The notes: generated by a model not told the origin, from the sequence alone. A stretch of DNA of 64,000 nt from Aquabacterium sp. (GCF_016195855.1 NZ_JACPYU010000016.1:558001-622000), one strand, 5' to 3'; counted from the stretch's first letter, positions 54,245 to 64,000 are shown. Translations and numbers: made by a program.

Positions 54245-55359
54245 TCCAGCCCATGTCGTCCTCTCACCAACTGTCGGTGGCCTATTTCGATGGCCTGACC
54301 GCCCGCGCCCAACCCGTTCTCATGTGGGTGGAGCGCGGCATGCTGCAGTTGTCCGGGCCTGGCCTGATCCGGCAGGTGCCACTCAACAAGGTGCAGTGGA
54401 GCGAGCGCACGCGCCATGGCGCCCGCCTGGCCCACTTCACCGACGGGGGCACCATCCAGGCGGTCAACCCTGCGGACTGGGACAGCTGGCTGGACCACCA
54501 TGACCTGGGCGCCCCACTCAGCACACGCGCACACCAGAGCTGGCGATGGACCATGCTGGCGACCACCGTCTTGCTGATGGTCGCGGTGATGGGCTACTGG
54601 TGGGGGCTGCCGCTGGCAGCGAGGTTCGTCGCGCCGCTGATCCCACAGGCGGTAAGCCAGCAGGTCGGCCGCGCCACTTTGCGGGCCATGGACGAGCAAT
54701 GGCTCAAGCCCAGCCAGCTCAGCCAGCAGGAACAGGCGCGCTGGCGTGTCTCGCTGTCCAAGGCCATTGCGCAAGGGCTGGATGGCGCAAGCGCAGACAC
54801 AAACGCCACACCACCGCCCATCCAGCTTCAATTCAGGCAGGCGCGCATCGGGCCCAATGCCTTTGCCCTGCCAGATGGCAACATCGTCATCACCGACGAG
54901 CTGATCGGCCTGCTGCACGACCGCGAGGACGTTCTGATCGGCGTGCTCGGGCATGAGATCGGGCACATCACGGGCCGCCATGGCTTGCGAGGCCTGATTC
55001 AGGCAGGTTTGCTCGGGGTGATCAGCAGCGTGGCGTTCGGTGACTTCAGCACCGTACTGGCCAGCGCCCCTGTCCTCATGGGGCAACTCGCCTACTCACG
55101 TGATCTGGAGCGCGAGGCGGACGACGCGGCCATCGTCTTCATGCACCGCAACCACGTCCGCCCATCGGTGATGAGCGTGTTCTTTCAGCGCATCAAAGAT
55201 GAGGGACAACACAAGGGCCATGCTGCCCCCCCTGCAGGCGATGACACCGACAAGCGCATCGGCATTGCATTCAGCAGCCACCCGGCCGACGCCGAGCGCC
55301 TGGCCCACTTCACCTCAGCCGACATCGACAAGGGGCTTGAAGCCCCGGCTCACCCCTGA
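54241..55359 (+). CDS. M48-family membrane metalloprotease
   Basis: The catalytic zinc motif is LGHEIGHITGRHG (HEIGH 238-242). The third ligand is Glu in SRDLEREADDAA about 45 residues later. One membrane segment (about 104-122) divides an N-terminal domain of about 100 residues from the protease domain. Such M48 enzymes, related to HtpX/Oma1/YcaL/BepA, degrade misfolded membrane proteins. GTG at 54241 (protein MIQPM) overlaps the DUF898 stop; ATG at 54253 is also possible. The DUF898 partner may be a substrate or scaffold. Confidence 0.9.
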   Translation: MIQPMSSSHQLSVAYFDGLTARAQPVLMWVERGMLQLSGPGLIRQVPLNKVQWSERTRHGARLAHFTDGGTIQAVNPADWDSWLDHHDLGAPLSTRAHQSWRWTMLATTVLLMVAVMGYWWGLPLAARFVAPLIPQAVSQQVGRATLRAMDEQWLKPSQLSQQEQARWRVSLSKAIAQGLDGASADTNATPPPIQLQFRQARIGPNAFALPDGNIVITDELIGLLHDREDVLIGVLGHEIGHITGRHGLRGLIQAGLLGVISSVAFGDFSTVLASAPVLMGQLAYSRDLEREADDAAIVFMHRNHVRPSVMSVFFQRIKDEGQHKGHAAPPAGDDTDKRIGIAFSSHPADAERLAHFTSADIDKGLEAPAHP

Positions 55360-55365
55360 GCAGGA

Positions 55366-56625
55366 TCAGGCCGCAGCGGCCAGCGCCGCTTCTTCGCGCG
55401 TCAACAAGCGCTCCATCAGATCCCGCACGCTGCGGATCTGGCTGCCAAAGGGCAAGGCACCGGTGCCGCGGAAGAACAAGCCCTTCTTGACGTCACCCCG
55501 CATGGCCGCAGCCAGCTGGTTGTCGATGCAGAACTGCCCCCAGCCTTGCAGGCCATCGCGCAGGCCACATTGCGCCAGGCAATCAAAGGCCTTGGTGCAG
55601 CGCTTCTTGGCATGGCTGACCGCCTGCAAGCGTGACTCGATCTTCAAGTAAGCCTTCAACCAGGGCGTGGCCACGGCACGCGCGGGCAAGCCGGCCACGC
55701 TGGTGAACTCGACCATGTCCTCGTCACGGGCCTCGGCCAGCACACGCTTGAACTCCGGGTGCGCGTCGCCCTCCAGCGTCACGGCAAAAGGGGTCCCCAA
55801 CTGCACGCCATCGGCACCCAGGTTCTGGATACGGCGGATGTCCTCGTGCGTGCGGATGCCACCTGCAGCGATCAGGGGAATGTGCTTTTCGATCCCGGCA
55901 GAGCGCATGAAGGCCAGCACCTCGGGGATCACACGCTCGAAATCAAAACGCGGGTCATTGAGATCGGCGATCTTGGCCGCACCCAGGTGCCCACCGGCCA
56001 GCCGCGGGTGCTCGATCACGATGGCATCGGGCAGGCGCTTTTTGCGCTCCCACTTCTTGATGATCAACTGCACGCCACGCGAATCCGACAGGATCGGGAT
56101 CAGCAAAGCCTTGGGGTGATCCTGAGCCAGATCCGGCAAGTCCAGCGGCAGGCCGGCGCCCACCACCACCGCATCAATGCCGGCCTCCAGCGAACGCTTT
56201 ACATAGCCGGCGTAGTCACTGACGGCGCGCATCACATTGATGGCCAGCAGGCCACGCCCCTGGGACAGCAAGCGTGCGGCTTTGACCTCACGCTCGACCG
56301 CCTCCAGATTGGCGGCATTGATCCGCTCGCGGGTATCGTCGTCCTGCCCGATACGGGATGACAGCCCCTGCGTGCTGGCCATCAGATCCGGGTGATGCCG
56401 GCGGATGTCCACGCAAGACAGTGTGCCCATGCCGCCCATGGCCGCCACGCTGCCCGCCAGCTTGTGGGCCGACACCCCGATGCCCATGCCCCCCTGCACG
56501 ATGGGCAAAAGCGCCCGCCCACCCAGGTGCATGCTGCGCAGCCCACTGGCGCCGAACTTGCGCGCCAGGTCCACGTCAACATGATCCGAGGGGAGTGAGG
56601 GCGATTCGAATGTGTCGTGCGTCAT
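55366..56625 (-). CDS. Nitronate monooxygenase-family FMN oxidoreductase
   Basis: The 419-residue TIM-barrel flavoprotein shows the family's FMN-phosphate loops: IAAGGIRTHEDI and LGADGVQLGTPF near residues 245-285. The N-terminal ALLPIVQGGMGIGVSA and GGMGTLSC segments match the nitronate monooxygenase / FabK-like group. A C-terminal 90-residue extension has a set of cysteines (RCTKAFDCLAQCGL) that is typical of the larger members. True substrates of this group are often unknown. It is convergent with the M48 gene, with 6 bases between stops. Confidence 0.85.
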   Translation of the reverse strand: MTHDTFESPSLPSDHVDVDLARKFGASGLRSMHLGGRALLPIVQGGMGIGVSAHKLAGSVAAMGGMGTLSCVDIRRHHPDLMASTQGLSSRIGQDDDTRERINAANLEAVEREVKAARLLSQGRGLLAINVMRAVSDYAGYVKRSLEAGIDAVVVGAGLPLDLPDLAQDHPKALLIPILSDSRGVQLIIKKWERKKRLPDAIVIEHPRLAGGHLGAAKIADLNDPRFDFERVIPEVLAFMRSAGIEKHIPLIAAGGIRTHEDIRRIQNLGADGVQLGTPFAVTLEGDAHPEFKRVLAEARDEDMVEFTSVAGLPARAVATPWLKAYLKIESRLQAVSHAKKRCTKAFDCLAQCGLRDGLQGWGQFCIDNQLAAAMRGDVKKGLFFRGTGALPFGSQIRSVRDLMERLLTREEAALAAAA

Positions 56626-56693
56626 GGGCAGCGTTCAAAAATGAAATTGCCCCCGACGGTAACGGCCTGACGCGCTCGCGGCTTTGCGACAGG

Positions 56694-58058
56694 TCAACTC
56701 AGGTCCACCGCGTCCCTGTAATCCGGTACGCTGGCGTTCCAGTCCAGGTCTTCGCCCACACGCAGGCGCAGGGTATCGGCCGCCTGAGGCTCGCCATGGT
56801 TGATGAAGACGTGCTCGGGCGCCTTGCCCAGGGCCTTGAGCCAGGCCAGCAAACCGGCCTGGTCGGCATGGGCCGACAGCCCCTCGATCTGCACCACCTC
56901 GGCGCGCATGGGCACGTACTCGCCAAACATCTTGAGCGAGGTCGCGCCCGCCGCCAGGGAAGCCCCACGCGTGCCACCGGCCTGAAAGCCGCTGAGCACG
57001 ATCGAGTTGCGCGAATGCGGCCCATAGTGCGCGATATGGTGCAACACGCGTCCCCCCGTCACCATGCCACTGCCCGCGACGATGATCATCGGGTAGCGCT
57101 GGCTCATCAAGGCCTTGGACTCTTCCACATCGCGCACGAAACGCGTCATCTGGCGAATGCCATCGCACTCTTCTTCGGTGAGGCGGTGCTCCGCACGGTG
57201 CCGCTCATACAGGCCCGTCGCGGAAATGCCCATCGGGCTGTCCAGGATCACCGGCATGTCGGGGATGGCCTTGGCCTCCCGCAAGCGATAAAGCGCATAG
57301 AGCACGCCTTGCGTACGCCCCACAGCAAACGCAGGGATGATGACCACGCCGCCACGCGCAGCGGTACGCCTCACCACATCACCCAGCTTCTCGATCGGGT
57401 CCAGCTCAGGGTGCAGGCGATCCCCATAGGTCGACTCGATCACGACCCAATCGGCCTGTTGCCCGGTGGCGGGCGGCAGCATGACCAGATCGTCATCGCG
57501 CCCCAGGTCGCCTGAGAACAGGGCTGTCTTGCCCTGGTACTCGATGGCCACGCTGGACGCGCCCAGGATGTGCCCGGCACGCGTGAAGCGCACCCGCACA
57601 TCCTCGTCCAGCTCCACCACGCCGTCTGGCGGCACGCGCTTGATGTGCTTGAGGCAGGCCCGCACGTCCTGCACGGTATAGAGCGGCTCGGCAGGCTTGT
57701 GCTTGGTCGCGCCGTGGCGGTTGCGGTAGCGCGCCTCTTCTTCTTGCAGGTGCGCCGTGTCCAGCAAAAGCACCTCGCACAGGTCGGCCGTGGCCGCTGT
57801 GGCCCAGATGGTGCCCTTGAAGCCATGGCGCGTGAGCAAGGGCAAGGCGCCGCTGTGGTCGATGTGGGCATGGGTCAGCAAGACGGCATCCAGGCTGGCC
57901 GGATCAAACGGCAGGGGCGCCCAGTTGCGCTCACGCAAGGTCTTGAAGCCCTGGAACATGCCGCAGTCCACCAGCATCCTCACATCCCCGGCTTCAACCA
58001 GCGTCTTGGAGCCGGTCACCGTGGCGGTTGCGCCATAGAACGTCATGCGCATGGTCAT
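56694..58058 (-). CDS. Metallo-beta-lactamase-fold beta-CASP RNase (RNA-processing exonuclease-like)
   Basis: The 454-residue protein has the MBL zinc motif THAHIDHSGALPLL (HxHxDH), the GDLGRDDDL aspartate and, beyond the MBL core, the beta-CASP region (MVTGGRVLHHI, then a SGFQAGGTRG motif) and a C-terminal LSAHADQAGLL. These are the A, B and C motifs of the beta-CASP RNases (CPSF73/Ysh1-like). It likely processes RNA rather than hydrolysing small molecules. It starts at ATG 58058, overlapping the yqjK stop by four bases. Confidence 0.9.
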   Translation of the reverse strand: MTMRMTFYGATATVTGSKTLVEAGDVRMLVDCGMFQGFKTLRERNWAPLPFDPASLDAVLLTHAHIDHSGALPLLTRHGFKGTIWATAATADLCEVLLLDTAHLQEEEARYRNRHGATKHKPAEPLYTVQDVRACLKHIKRVPPDGVVELDEDVRVRFTRAGHILGASSVAIEYQGKTALFSGDLGRDDDLVMLPPATGQQADWVVIESTYGDRLHPELDPIEKLGDVVRRTAARGGVVIIPAFAVGRTQGVLYALYRLREAKAIPDMPVILDSPMGISATGLYERHRAEHRLTEEECDGIRQMTRFVRDVEESKALMSQRYPMIIVAGSGMVTGGRVLHHIAHYGPHSRNSIVLSGFQAGGTRGASLAAGATSLKMFGEYVPMRAEVVQIEGLSAHADQAGLLAWLKALGKAPEHVFINHGEPQAADTLRLRVGEDLDWNASVPDYRDAVDLS

Positions 58059-58459
58059 GCCTTTGTGATGTCTTGGTTTTCCGGGTTCATGGGCGAGCCA
58101 TCTTTCGCGCTATTGATTGAGCGATTGGCCGAGCTATTGGCCACGCCATTGAACTGCGCCAGCAAAGGCAGCACCACGGGCTGCAAACGCTGCCAGGTCT
58201 GCCAAACCCACAGGCCTCGGCCTGCCAGGCGCACCACGCCCTTGGGCCGCCAGACAGCCAGCGCCACGGCGGCTGCCACCACCCAATAGGGATGGCGCCC
58301 CACCCAGCGCCCCGTGGACACAGCCCGGTCCGCCAGCCCCGCCAAGGGTGCCACGCGGGCATCGACCTGCAGCGCAAAGGCATGCCGCAACACAGCGCTG
58401 CGCTGGCGCAGCATGCGCTTTTTCAAAGCCAGTTCAGCCATGCGAGCCGACATGCGCAT
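58055..58459 (-). CDS. YqjK-like small protein
   Basis: A 134-residue protein with a basic helix (MAELALKKRMLRQRSAVLR) and one hydrophobic segment (YWVVAAAVALAVW), as in YqjK. The function is unknown; YqjK is found with YqjD/YqjE. ATG at 58459 overlaps the yqjE stop as TGATG, with GTG at 58462 as an alternative. Downstream it overlaps the beta-CASP gene. Confidence 0.75.
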   Translation of the reverse strand: MRMSARMAELALKKRMLRQRSAVLRHAFALQVDARVAPLAGLADRAVSTGRWVGRHPYWVVAAAVALAVWRPKGVVRLAGRGLWVWQTWQRLQPVVLPLLAQFNGVANSSANRSINSAKDGSPMNPENQDITKA

Positions 58460-58902
58460 CACCCTTTCTGGTCAGGCTCAGACGAGCCCTTGGCCGCCGC
58501 CAGCAAGGCGTCGTGATCATCCTGAAGCTCAGCCAGTGTGGCGGCCAGCATGCCCTCCGGCGATGCCGTGATCGCTTGAACGCGCTTGACCGCCCACAGG
58601 CACACCGCCGCGAAAGCCAGCGTCAACAAGCCCAGCACCAGAAGCGGGTGCGTGTCCCAGAACAGCACGGTGATGAAGCCGGCCAGGAACACGCTCGCCA
58701 CGGTGCCCATCAAGATGGCCACGGCCCCCCACCCCAGCACCGCCAGCAGGCGCTGCTTCTCTTCCTCGACCTCGGTGGCCAGCAGCTCCAGCCGCGTCTG
58801 GAAGATCGCCATCAAGGTGGCGGCCAGGCCCTGCACCGAGGACATGAGCCGCCCCCGATGCGCCTGAGCTGATTGGGACGATTGATCGGCGGATTCAGCC
58901 AT
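58459..58902 (-). CDS. YqjE-like phage-holin-family inner-membrane protein
   Basis: The 147-residue protein has two hydrophobic segments (about 55-77 and 85-107: LGWGAVAILMGTVASVFLA and PLLVLGLLTLAFAAVCLW). Amphipathic helices flank them on both sides. This is the Holin-X / YqjE pattern. It is encoded between the YqjD/DUF883-like and YqjK-like genes. It probably helps attach ribosomes or stabilise membranes in stationary phase, by analogy with E. coli YqjD; this is uncertain. Confidence 0.85.
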   Translation of the reverse strand: MAESADQSSQSAQAHRGRLMSSVQGLAATLMAIFQTRLELLATEVEEEKQRLLAVLGWGAVAILMGTVASVFLAGFITVLFWDTHPLLVLGLLTLAFAAVCLWAVKRVQAITASPEGMLAATLAELQDDHDALLAAAKGSSEPDQKG

Positions 58903-59214
58903 TCATCGACGGCCCAGCAGCAGGCCGATCAGCAGCCCCGCGCCTGCGGCAATGCTGATGGACTTCCAGGGGTTCTCGTGTACGTATTCGTCAGTCACCT
59001 TGGCGGCGGCCTTGGCCTTGTCCACCACGGCGGCCTGCGCCTCGATCAGCCCCGTCTTGGCGCTCGACAGCGTGGCCTGCACGCGCTTGCGCAACTCGGC
59101 CACGCCCGCACCGGCGTCACCAGCAGTAGCCGCCAAAAGCGCCTCTGCATCAGCCATGACCAGTTGCAGGTCGGCCATCAGCTTGTCCTTTTGGGTGGAA
59201 GTCAGTTCGCTCAT
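58903..59214 (-). CDS. YqjD/ElaB-like DUF883 protein
   Basis: The 103-residue protein has a long amphipathic N-terminal helix (residues 8-70, LMADLQLVMADAEALL and so on), a DEYVHENPWKSI segment, and a C-terminal membrane helix with a Gly motif (AAGAGLLIGLLLGRR). This is the DUF883 signature, as in YqjD, ElaB and YgaM, which tether ribosomes to the membrane in stationary phase. The stop precedes the yqjE start directly. Confidence 0.9.
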   Translation of the reverse strand: MSELTSTQKDKLMADLQLVMADAEALLAATAGDAGAGVAELRKRVQATLSSAKTGLIEAQAAVVDKAKAAAKVTDEYVHENPWKSISIAAGAGLLIGLLLGRR

Positions 59215-59262
59215 GTCATGCTCCTTCGGTTGTTAATTGATCAAACGGGAATCAAACAGGGA

Positions 59263-59709
59263 TCAATGCAGGATCAACAAGGGCACCTGGCTGTGAGCGA
59301 GCACGCTCTTGGCCAGCGAACCATGAATCAGGGCATCCAGACCGTGGCGACCGTGCGTGGCCATCACGATCAGGTCACAGGCCTGCTTGCGCGCCGTGTC
59401 CACGATGCCCTGCTGAACGTTGTCGGTGATCATGAACTGGCCATCAAAATGCACCCCGGCCTCCTTGGCCCGGGCCGCAAACGCTTCGAGAATTTCACGG
59501 GCATGCGCCTCACAGCGCTTTTCATGCTCCTGAAACGTGGCCACGTCATAAGCCACGGCGGCCTGCTCGACCACCAGCACGGGCAGTGGCGGCTCGGCTG
59601 TGAACCCGGTGATCGACGCGCCCAGCATCTTGGCCAGGCCAATGCTGTGCTCAATGGCCTTGTTCGACAACTCGCTGCCGTCTACCGGCACCAACAAATG
59701 TTCGTACAT
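59263..59709 (-). CDS. Universal stress protein (UspA family)
   Basis: The 148-residue protein begins LLVPVDGSELSNKAIEH and ends with the nucleotide-binding pattern ATHGRHGLDALIHGSLAKSV (G-2x-G-9x-G-S). This marks the ATP-binding UspA subgroup. It is probably induced in stress and stationary phase. It is in the same direction as the yqjD operon but separated by 48 bases. Confidence 0.94.
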   Translation of the reverse strand: MYEHLLVPVDGSELSNKAIEHSIGLAKMLGASITGFTAEPPLPVLVVEQAAVAYDVATFQEHEKRCEAHAREILEAFAARAKEAGVHFDGQFMITDNVQQGIVDTARKQACDLIVMATHGRHGLDALIHGSLAKSVLAHSQVPLLILH

Positions 59710-59917
59710 GAGGGCCTCCTAACGCCTTGCATTGCAACTTCAGTCAAGCGACTGATCTGGCTTCATCCTAGATCGCGAATCGCTTCACGCCAACACCTAA
59801 AACCACACAACAACATCAAAACCTCAGGTTTTTGATCCATGACATGAAAGCCTGCCAGGCCAGAAAGCCTCGCAAGGGCGCTCAGCCGACCTAAAATCGC
59901 GGTTTGGCCCAGAGAAA

Positions 59918-59934
59918 GCGCCCGCTTCGGGCGC
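59918..59934 (+). other. Hairpin in the valS leader
   Basis: A perfect 7-bp stem GCGCCCG-CTT-CGGGCGC ends 19 bases before the valS ATG. It has no T-run, so it is not a terminator. It could mask the start region or be a folded leader element. The surrounding gap 59710-59953 (244 bases) shows no gene; a TAAAAT at 59891-59896 may be the -10 box of valS. Confidence 0.5.
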
Positions 59935-59953
59935 AGACCAGCCTCCCAACACC

Positions 59954-62797
59954 ATGACCGAACTCGCCAAATCTTTCGACCCCGCCCCGATTGAAGCCAA
60001 ATACGGCCCCCAATGGGAGCAGCGCGGTCTGTACAAGCCCACACTGGATACCGCCAAGCCATCCTTTTGCGTTCAGTTACCACCGCCCAATGTGACCGGC
60101 ACCCTGCACATGGGCCACGCCTTCAACCAGACCATCATGGATTCGTTGACGCGCTATCACCGCATGCTGGGCCACAACACCCTCTGGGTCCCCGGCACCG
60201 ACCATGCCGGCATCGCCACCCAGATCGTGGTGGAGCGCCAGTTGCAGGAAAAGGGGCAGAACCGCCACGACCTGGGCCGCAAGAACTTCGTGGCCAAGAT
60301 CTGGGAATGGAAGGAGCAAAGTGGCTCCACCATCACCCAGCAAATGCGCCGCATGGGCGACTCGGTGTCATGGGAGCACGAGTACTTCACCATGGACGAC
60401 AATCTGTCCAAGGTGGTGAGCGACACCTTCGTCAAGCTGTACGAAGAAGGCCTGATCTACCGCGGCAAGCGCCTGGTCAGCTGGGACCCGATCCTCAAAT
60501 CCGCCGTGTCCGACCTCGAAGTCGAAAGTGAGGAAGAAGATGGCTCGATGTGGCACATCCGCTATCCGATTGCCGGAAGCGATGAGACCCTCGTCGTGGC
60601 CACCACCCGTCCTGAAACCATGCTGGGCGACACCGCCGTCATGGTCCACCCCGAAGACGAGCGCTACACCCACCTGATCGGCAAGCTGGTCAAGCTGCCC
60701 ATCACCGGCCGCCTGGTGCCCGTGATCGCCGACGAGCACGTCGACAAGGACTTCGGCACCGGCGTCGTCAAGGTCACCCCCGCGCACGACACGAACGACT
60801 ACCAGGTCGGCCAGCGCCACAGCCTGCCGATGATCACCATCTTCACGCTGGACGCGCAGGTGGTGTCGCATCTTGAAGAGATCCCCGAGGCCTACCGTGG
60901 CCTGGACCGCTTCGTGGCTCGCAAGGCCCTGGTCGCCCAGCTCGAAGCCGAAGGCCTGCTGGTCGAGGTCAAGAAGCACAAGCTGATGGTGCCGCGCTGC
61001 GCCCGTACCGGCCAGATCATCGAGCCCATGCTGACCGACCAATGGTTCGTGGCCATGACCAAGCCCGGTGCGCAAGGCAAGTCGATCGCCGAGCAGGCCA
61101 TTGAAGCGGTCGAGTCCGGCGAGGTCAAGTTCGTCCCCGAGAACTGGGTCAACACCTACAACCAGTGGATGAAGAACATCCAGGACTGGTGCATCAGCCG
61201 CCAGCTGTGGTGGGGCCATCAGATCCCGGCCTGGTACGGCAGCAACGGCGAGATCTTCGTGGCCCGCACGGAAGAAGAAGCCCATGTGCGCGCCAAGGCC
61301 GCTGGCTACGAAGGCACGCTGACCCGCGATGAAGACGTGCTCGACACCTGGTACTCATCCGCCCTGGTGCCCTTCTCGACGCTGGGCTGGCCCGAGCAGA
61401 CCAAAGAACTCGACCTCTTCCTGCCCTCGTCCGTGCTCGTCACCGGCTACGACATCATCTTCTTCTGGGTCGCCCGGATGATCATGATGACCAAGCACTT
61501 CACCGGCAAGGTGCCCTTCAAGCATGTCTACATCCACGGCCTGGTGCGCGATGCGCAAGGCCAGAAGATGTCCAAGTCAGAAGGCAATGTGCTGGACCCG
61601 GTCGACCTGATCGACGGCATCGAACTGGCCCCGCTGCTGGACAAGCGCACCACCGGCCTGCGCAAGCCCGAGACAGCGCCCAAGGTCCGCAAGAACACCG
61701 AAAAGGAGTTCCCGGATGGCATCCCCGGCTATGGTGCCGACGCGCTGCGCTTCACCTTCGCGGCGCTGGCCAGCCTGGGCCGCAGCATCAACTTCGACAG
61801 CAAGCGCTGCGAGGGCTACCGCAACTTCTGCAACAAGCTGTGGAACGCCACCAAGTTCGTGCTGATGAACTGCGAAGGCCAGGACTGCGGCATCGTCAAG
61901 CACGAGCCCGGCCAATGCGCGGCCAACGGCTACCTGGACTTCAGCCCCGCAGACCGCTGGATCGTCAGCGAACTGCAACGCGTGGAAGCTGCTGTTGAGC
62001 AAGGTTTCAAGGAGTTCCGTCTCGACAACGTGGCCAACGCCATCTACCAGTTCGTCTGGGACGAGTACTGCGACTGGTACATCGAGATCGCCAAGACCCA
62101 GCTCAACGTCGCCAAGGACAGCGGCAACGAAGCCCAACAGCGTGGCACGCGCCGCACCTTGATCCGCGTGCTGGAGACCGTGCTGCGCCTGCTGCACCCC
62201 ATTACCCCCTTCATCACCGAAGAGCTGTGGCAGGTGGTGGCCCCCGTGGCCGGCCGCAAGCAGGCGGGCTCGGACGACAGCATCGTGCTGGCGCCCTACC
62301 CCGTGCCGGATCTGAGCCGCGTGTGCGCTGAATCCGACGCCTGGGTGGGCAAGCTCAAGGCCCTGGTGGGCACAGCCCGCAACCTGCGTGGCGAGATGAA
62401 CCTGTCGCCTGCAGAACGCGTGCCCATGCTGACCACGGGCGATGCCGAGTTCATCACCAAGGCCGCGCCCATCCTGAAGGCCCTGGGCAAGCTCAGCGAA
62501 GTCAAGGTCCTGGACGACGCCGCTTTTGCCGAAGCCACGTCAATGGCACCGGTGGCTGTTCAAGGCGAGGCCCGCCTGGCGCTGCACGTCGAAATCGACG
62601 TCGAAGCCGAAAAGGCGCGTCTGTCCAAGGAGATCACCCGCCTGGAAGGCGAGATCACCAAGGCCAACGCCAAACTCGGGAACGAAAGCTTCGTGGCCCG
62701 CGCCCCCGCCGCTGTGGTCGAACAGGAAAAGCAACGTGTGACAGAGTTCACAGCCACGCTGGGGCGCGTCAAGACCCAGTTCCAGCGACTGGGATAA
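59954..62797 (+). CDS. valS: Valyl-tRNA synthetase
   Basis: The 947-residue class I synthetase charges tRNA-Val. The HIGH motif is HMGHAFN (about 52-58) and the KMSKS motif is present as KMSKS (about 537-541). The CP1 editing domain ([13 protein letters not shown], then the [15 protein letters not shown] region) hydrolyses Thr-tRNA-Val. A C-terminal coiled coil ([19 protein letters not shown]) binds the tRNA. It is complete, with usual length. Confidence 0.97.
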   Translation: MTELAKSFDPAPIEAKYGPQWEQRGLYKPTLDTAKPSFCVQLPPPNVTGTLHMGHAFNQTIMDSLTRYHRMLGHNTLWVPGTDHAGIATQIVVERQLQEKGQNRHDLGRKNFVAKIWEWKEQSGSTITQQMRRMGDSVSWEHEYFTMDDNLSKVVSDTFVKLYEEGLIYRGKRLVSWDPILKSAVSDLEVESEEEDGSMWHIRYPIAGSDETLVVATTRPETMLGDTAVMVHPEDERYTHLIGKLVKLPITGRLVPVIADEHVDKDFGTGVVKVTPAHDTNDYQVGQRHSLPMITIFTLDAQVVSHLEEIPEAYRGLDRFVARKALVAQLEAEGLLVEVKKHKLMVPRCARTGQIIEPMLTDQWFVAMTKPGAQGKSIAEQAIEAVESGEVKFVPENWVNTYNQWMKNIQDWCISRQLWWGHQIPAWYGSNGEIFVARTEEEAHVRAKAAGYEGTLTRDEDVLDTWYSSALVPFSTLGWPEQTKELDLFLPSSVLVTGYDIIFFWVARMIMMTKHFTGKVPFKHVYIHGLVRDAQGQKMSKSEGNVLDPVDLIDGIELAPLLDKRTTGLRKPETAPKVRKNTEKEFPDGIPGYGADALRFTFAALASLGRSINFDSKRCEGYRNFCNKLWNATKFVLMNCEGQDCGIVKHEPGQCAANGYLDFSPADRWIVSELQRVEAAVEQGFKEFRLDNVANAIYQFVWDEYCDWYIEIAKTQLNVAKDSGNEAQQRGTRRTLIRVLETVLRLLHPITPFITEELWQVVAPVAGRKQAGSDDSIVLAPYPVPDLSRVCAESDAWVGKLKALVGTARNLRGEMNLSPAERVPMLTTGDAEFITKAAPILKALGKLSEVKVLDDAAFAEATSMAPVAVQGEARLALHVEIDVEAEKARLSKEITRLEGEITKANAKLGNESFVARAPAAVVEQEKQRVTEFTATLGRVKTQFQRLG

Positions 62798-62912
62798 ACG
62801 CCCGCTTTTGCCCCCCGCGAATGAGGCGTCCCCCCCACAAGGTAGGGACCGCCTCTTACACAACATGATCATGCCGGTGACACAATCCCGGCCAATCGCT
62901 CAGGAGCTTTGC

Positions 62913-63782
62913 ATGTCCATCACGAAGGCCATCTTTCCCGTCGCCGGCCTCGGCACCCGGTTTTTGCCCGCAACCAAGGCCCAACCGAAAGAAATGCTGC
63001 CAGTGGTGGACAAACCGCTGATCCAGTACGCCGTTGAAGAAGCCTACGACGCAGGCATCCGCGAAATGATCTTCGTCACGGGCCGCCACAAGCGCCCCAT
63101 CGAGGACCACTTCGACACCGCTTTCGAGCTGGAGTACGAACTCGAGCAAGCCGGCAAGATGGACCTGCTCAAGCTCGTGCAGTCCATCAAGCCGGCCGAT
63201 ATGGAGTGCGTGTTCGTGCGCCAGCCCAAGAGCCTGGGCCTGGGCCACGCCGTGCTGTGCGGCGAACGCCTGGTGCGGGGTGAGCCCTTTGCCGTGTTGC
63301 TGGCCGATGACCTGATGGTGGGCCAGACGCCCATCCTCAAGCAGATGGTGGACCAGTTCGATAAGTTGCAAGGCTCTATCCTGGCCGTGCAGGAAGTGCC
63401 TGCCGAACACACCAAACGTTATGGCATCGTGGCCGGCACCCCCGTATCCGAGCGCGTGATGGCCATCTCCAAGATCGTGGAAAAGCCCTCGCCTGAAAAC
63501 GCCCCGTCACGCCTGGGCGTGGCCGGCCGCTACATCCTCACCCCCGCCGTGTTCGAGCAGATCCGCTCGCAACCGCGTGGCGTGGGCAACGAGATCCAGT
63601 TGACCGATGGCATTGCCGGCCTGCTCAACCTCGAAAAGGTTTTTGCATACCAGTACGAAGGCAAACGCTACGACTGCGGCAGCAAGGAAGGCTTCCTGGA
63701 AGCCAACGTCGAGCTGGCACTCAAGCACCATCAGGTGGGCGACTGGTTCCGCAGCTACCTCAAGCAGCTCAAGCTTGACTGA
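62913..63782 (+). CDS. galU: UTP-glucose-1-phosphate uridylyltransferase
   Basis: The 289-residue enzyme makes UDP-glucose for surface polysaccharides. The signature motif is [18 protein letters not shown] near the N-terminus, with [18 protein letters not shown] next and LADDLM in the active site. ATG 62913 has CAGGAGC 7 bases upstream; the longer open frame starting at 62808 has no such site. Its last 14 bases overlap the 3' end of the convergent aroK gene. Confidence 0.97.
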   Translation: MSITKAIFPVAGLGTRFLPATKAQPKEMLPVVDKPLIQYAVEEAYDAGIREMIFVTGRHKRPIEDHFDTAFELEYELEQAGKMDLLKLVQSIKPADMECVFVRQPKSLGLGHAVLCGERLVRGEPFAVLLADDLMVGQTPILKQMVDQFDKLQGSILAVQEVPAEHTKRYGIVAGTPVSERVMAISKIVEKPSPENAPSRLGVAGRYILTPAVFEQIRSQPRGVGNEIQLTDGIAGLLNLEKVFAYQYEGKRYDCGSKEGFLEANVELALKHHQVGDWFRSYLKQLKLD

Positions 63783-64000
63783 CCGGTGATGATGAAGGGG
63801 GCTGTTGTGGCCCCCTTTGTGCCTGCTGGGCAGGCAGCAAGCCAGCGACCTCCAGCTGCATCATGATCATGTTGACCAGCGTCGCCACAGACGGGCGGCC
63901 AGTATCGACGCAGTAGTGCGCCGTCTGCTCGTACAACGGGTGGCGCTGCTCGAACAATTCGCGCAACTTGGCCAGAGGGTCAGCGACCTGCAGCAAGGGG
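63769..64000 (-). CDS. aroK: C-terminal part of shikimate kinase (partial)
   Basis: The minus-strand frame is open to the window edge and ends at 63769. It encodes [24 protein letters not shown], followed by [16 protein letters not shown] sequence ([15 protein letters not shown]). This is the C-terminal end of shikimate kinase, which phosphorylates shikimate in aromatic amino-acid synthesis. The ATP-binding N-terminal part lies outside. A Gln/Pro/Ser-rich tail of about 20 residues follows the conserved end. Confidence 0.85.
   Translation of the reverse strand, partial: PLLQVADPLAKLRELFEQRHPLYEQTAHYCVDTGRPSVATLVNMIMMQLEVAGLLPAQQAQRGPQQPPSSSPVSQA
63795..63820 (+). terminator. Terminator after galU
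   Basis: A AAGGGGGC/GCCCCCTT stem (63795-63817) with a 7-base loop is followed by TTTGTG, 13 bases after the galU stop. It lies within the coding end of the convergent aroK gene. Confidence 0.75.

Noticed and set aside
59816..59832. A small AAAACC/GGTTTT hairpin ahead of valS as a terminator
   Set aside because: The stem is short and weak, and no gene on the plus strand ends before it.

Overview
The window is GC-rich, gene-dense DNA from a betaproteobacterium, most likely of the order Burkholderiales. This is judged from the type of housekeeping genes present (valS, galU, pyrR-pyrB-pyrC', mpl, a long pilGHIJ-chpA operon, a DUF3683-type FAD/Fe-S protein) and the coding style. No rRNA, tRNA or CRISPR array was seen. 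All calls come from reading the sequence and from knowledge of protein families; no database search was run.

Layout. (1) 1-6344 is a fragment of an integrative and conjugative element (ICE): a partial DUF932-like gene, a FlhD/FlhC-like regulator pair, an H-NS-like silencer, a TraI_2-domain (MobH-like) protein, a TraD coupling ATPase and a DUF4400 membrane protein. It stops at 6344 and is followed by a broken 3' end of an enoyl-ACP reductase gene (6422-6645). (2) 6660-11872 is an unusual chemosensory cluster on the minus strand: CheY, a pseudo-receiver-CheX fusion, CheX, a very short membrane-anchored MCP-like protein and a membrane-bound CheA-like kinase with no CheW domain. (3) 12137-20091 holds a desaturase, a porin plus small PBP-like protein, and an overlapping operon algH-ruvX-pyrR-pyrB-pyrC'-plsC, in which PyrC' has lost its metal ligands. 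(4) 20188-33247 holds a photolyase and the twitching-motility operon pilG-pilH-pilI-pilJ-chpA, ending in a diguanylate cyclase gene. (5) 33314-44273 is housekeeping and metabolic: rubredoxin, ThiD-like kinase, hemL (broken here by an internal deletion), mpl, ugpQ, a 1336-residue FAD/Fe-S oxidoreductase, a HIT protein, a TetR regulator and a ferritin-like hydrolase. (6) 44340-50414 is a second chemotaxis operon (CheZ-like, CheY, CheA, CheW, a secreted Cache protein) and a two-component pair. (7) 50451-64000 holds uvrD, membrane and stress genes, valS, galU and the end of aroK.

The most interesting thread joins regions 2, 4 and 6. Four otherwise unrelated signalling proteins (the pseudo-receiver-CheX, the CheX, the GGDEF diguanylate cyclase and the CheZ-like phosphatase) all end exactly in Glu-Leu-Phe, in the pattern G/S-x-V/L-E-L-F-stop. 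This looks like a shared C-terminal docking peptide, comparable in position to the CheY-binding tail of E. coli CheZ. It may bring CheY-P phosphatases and a c-di-GMP synthase to a common partner across the chemosensory and twitching pathways.
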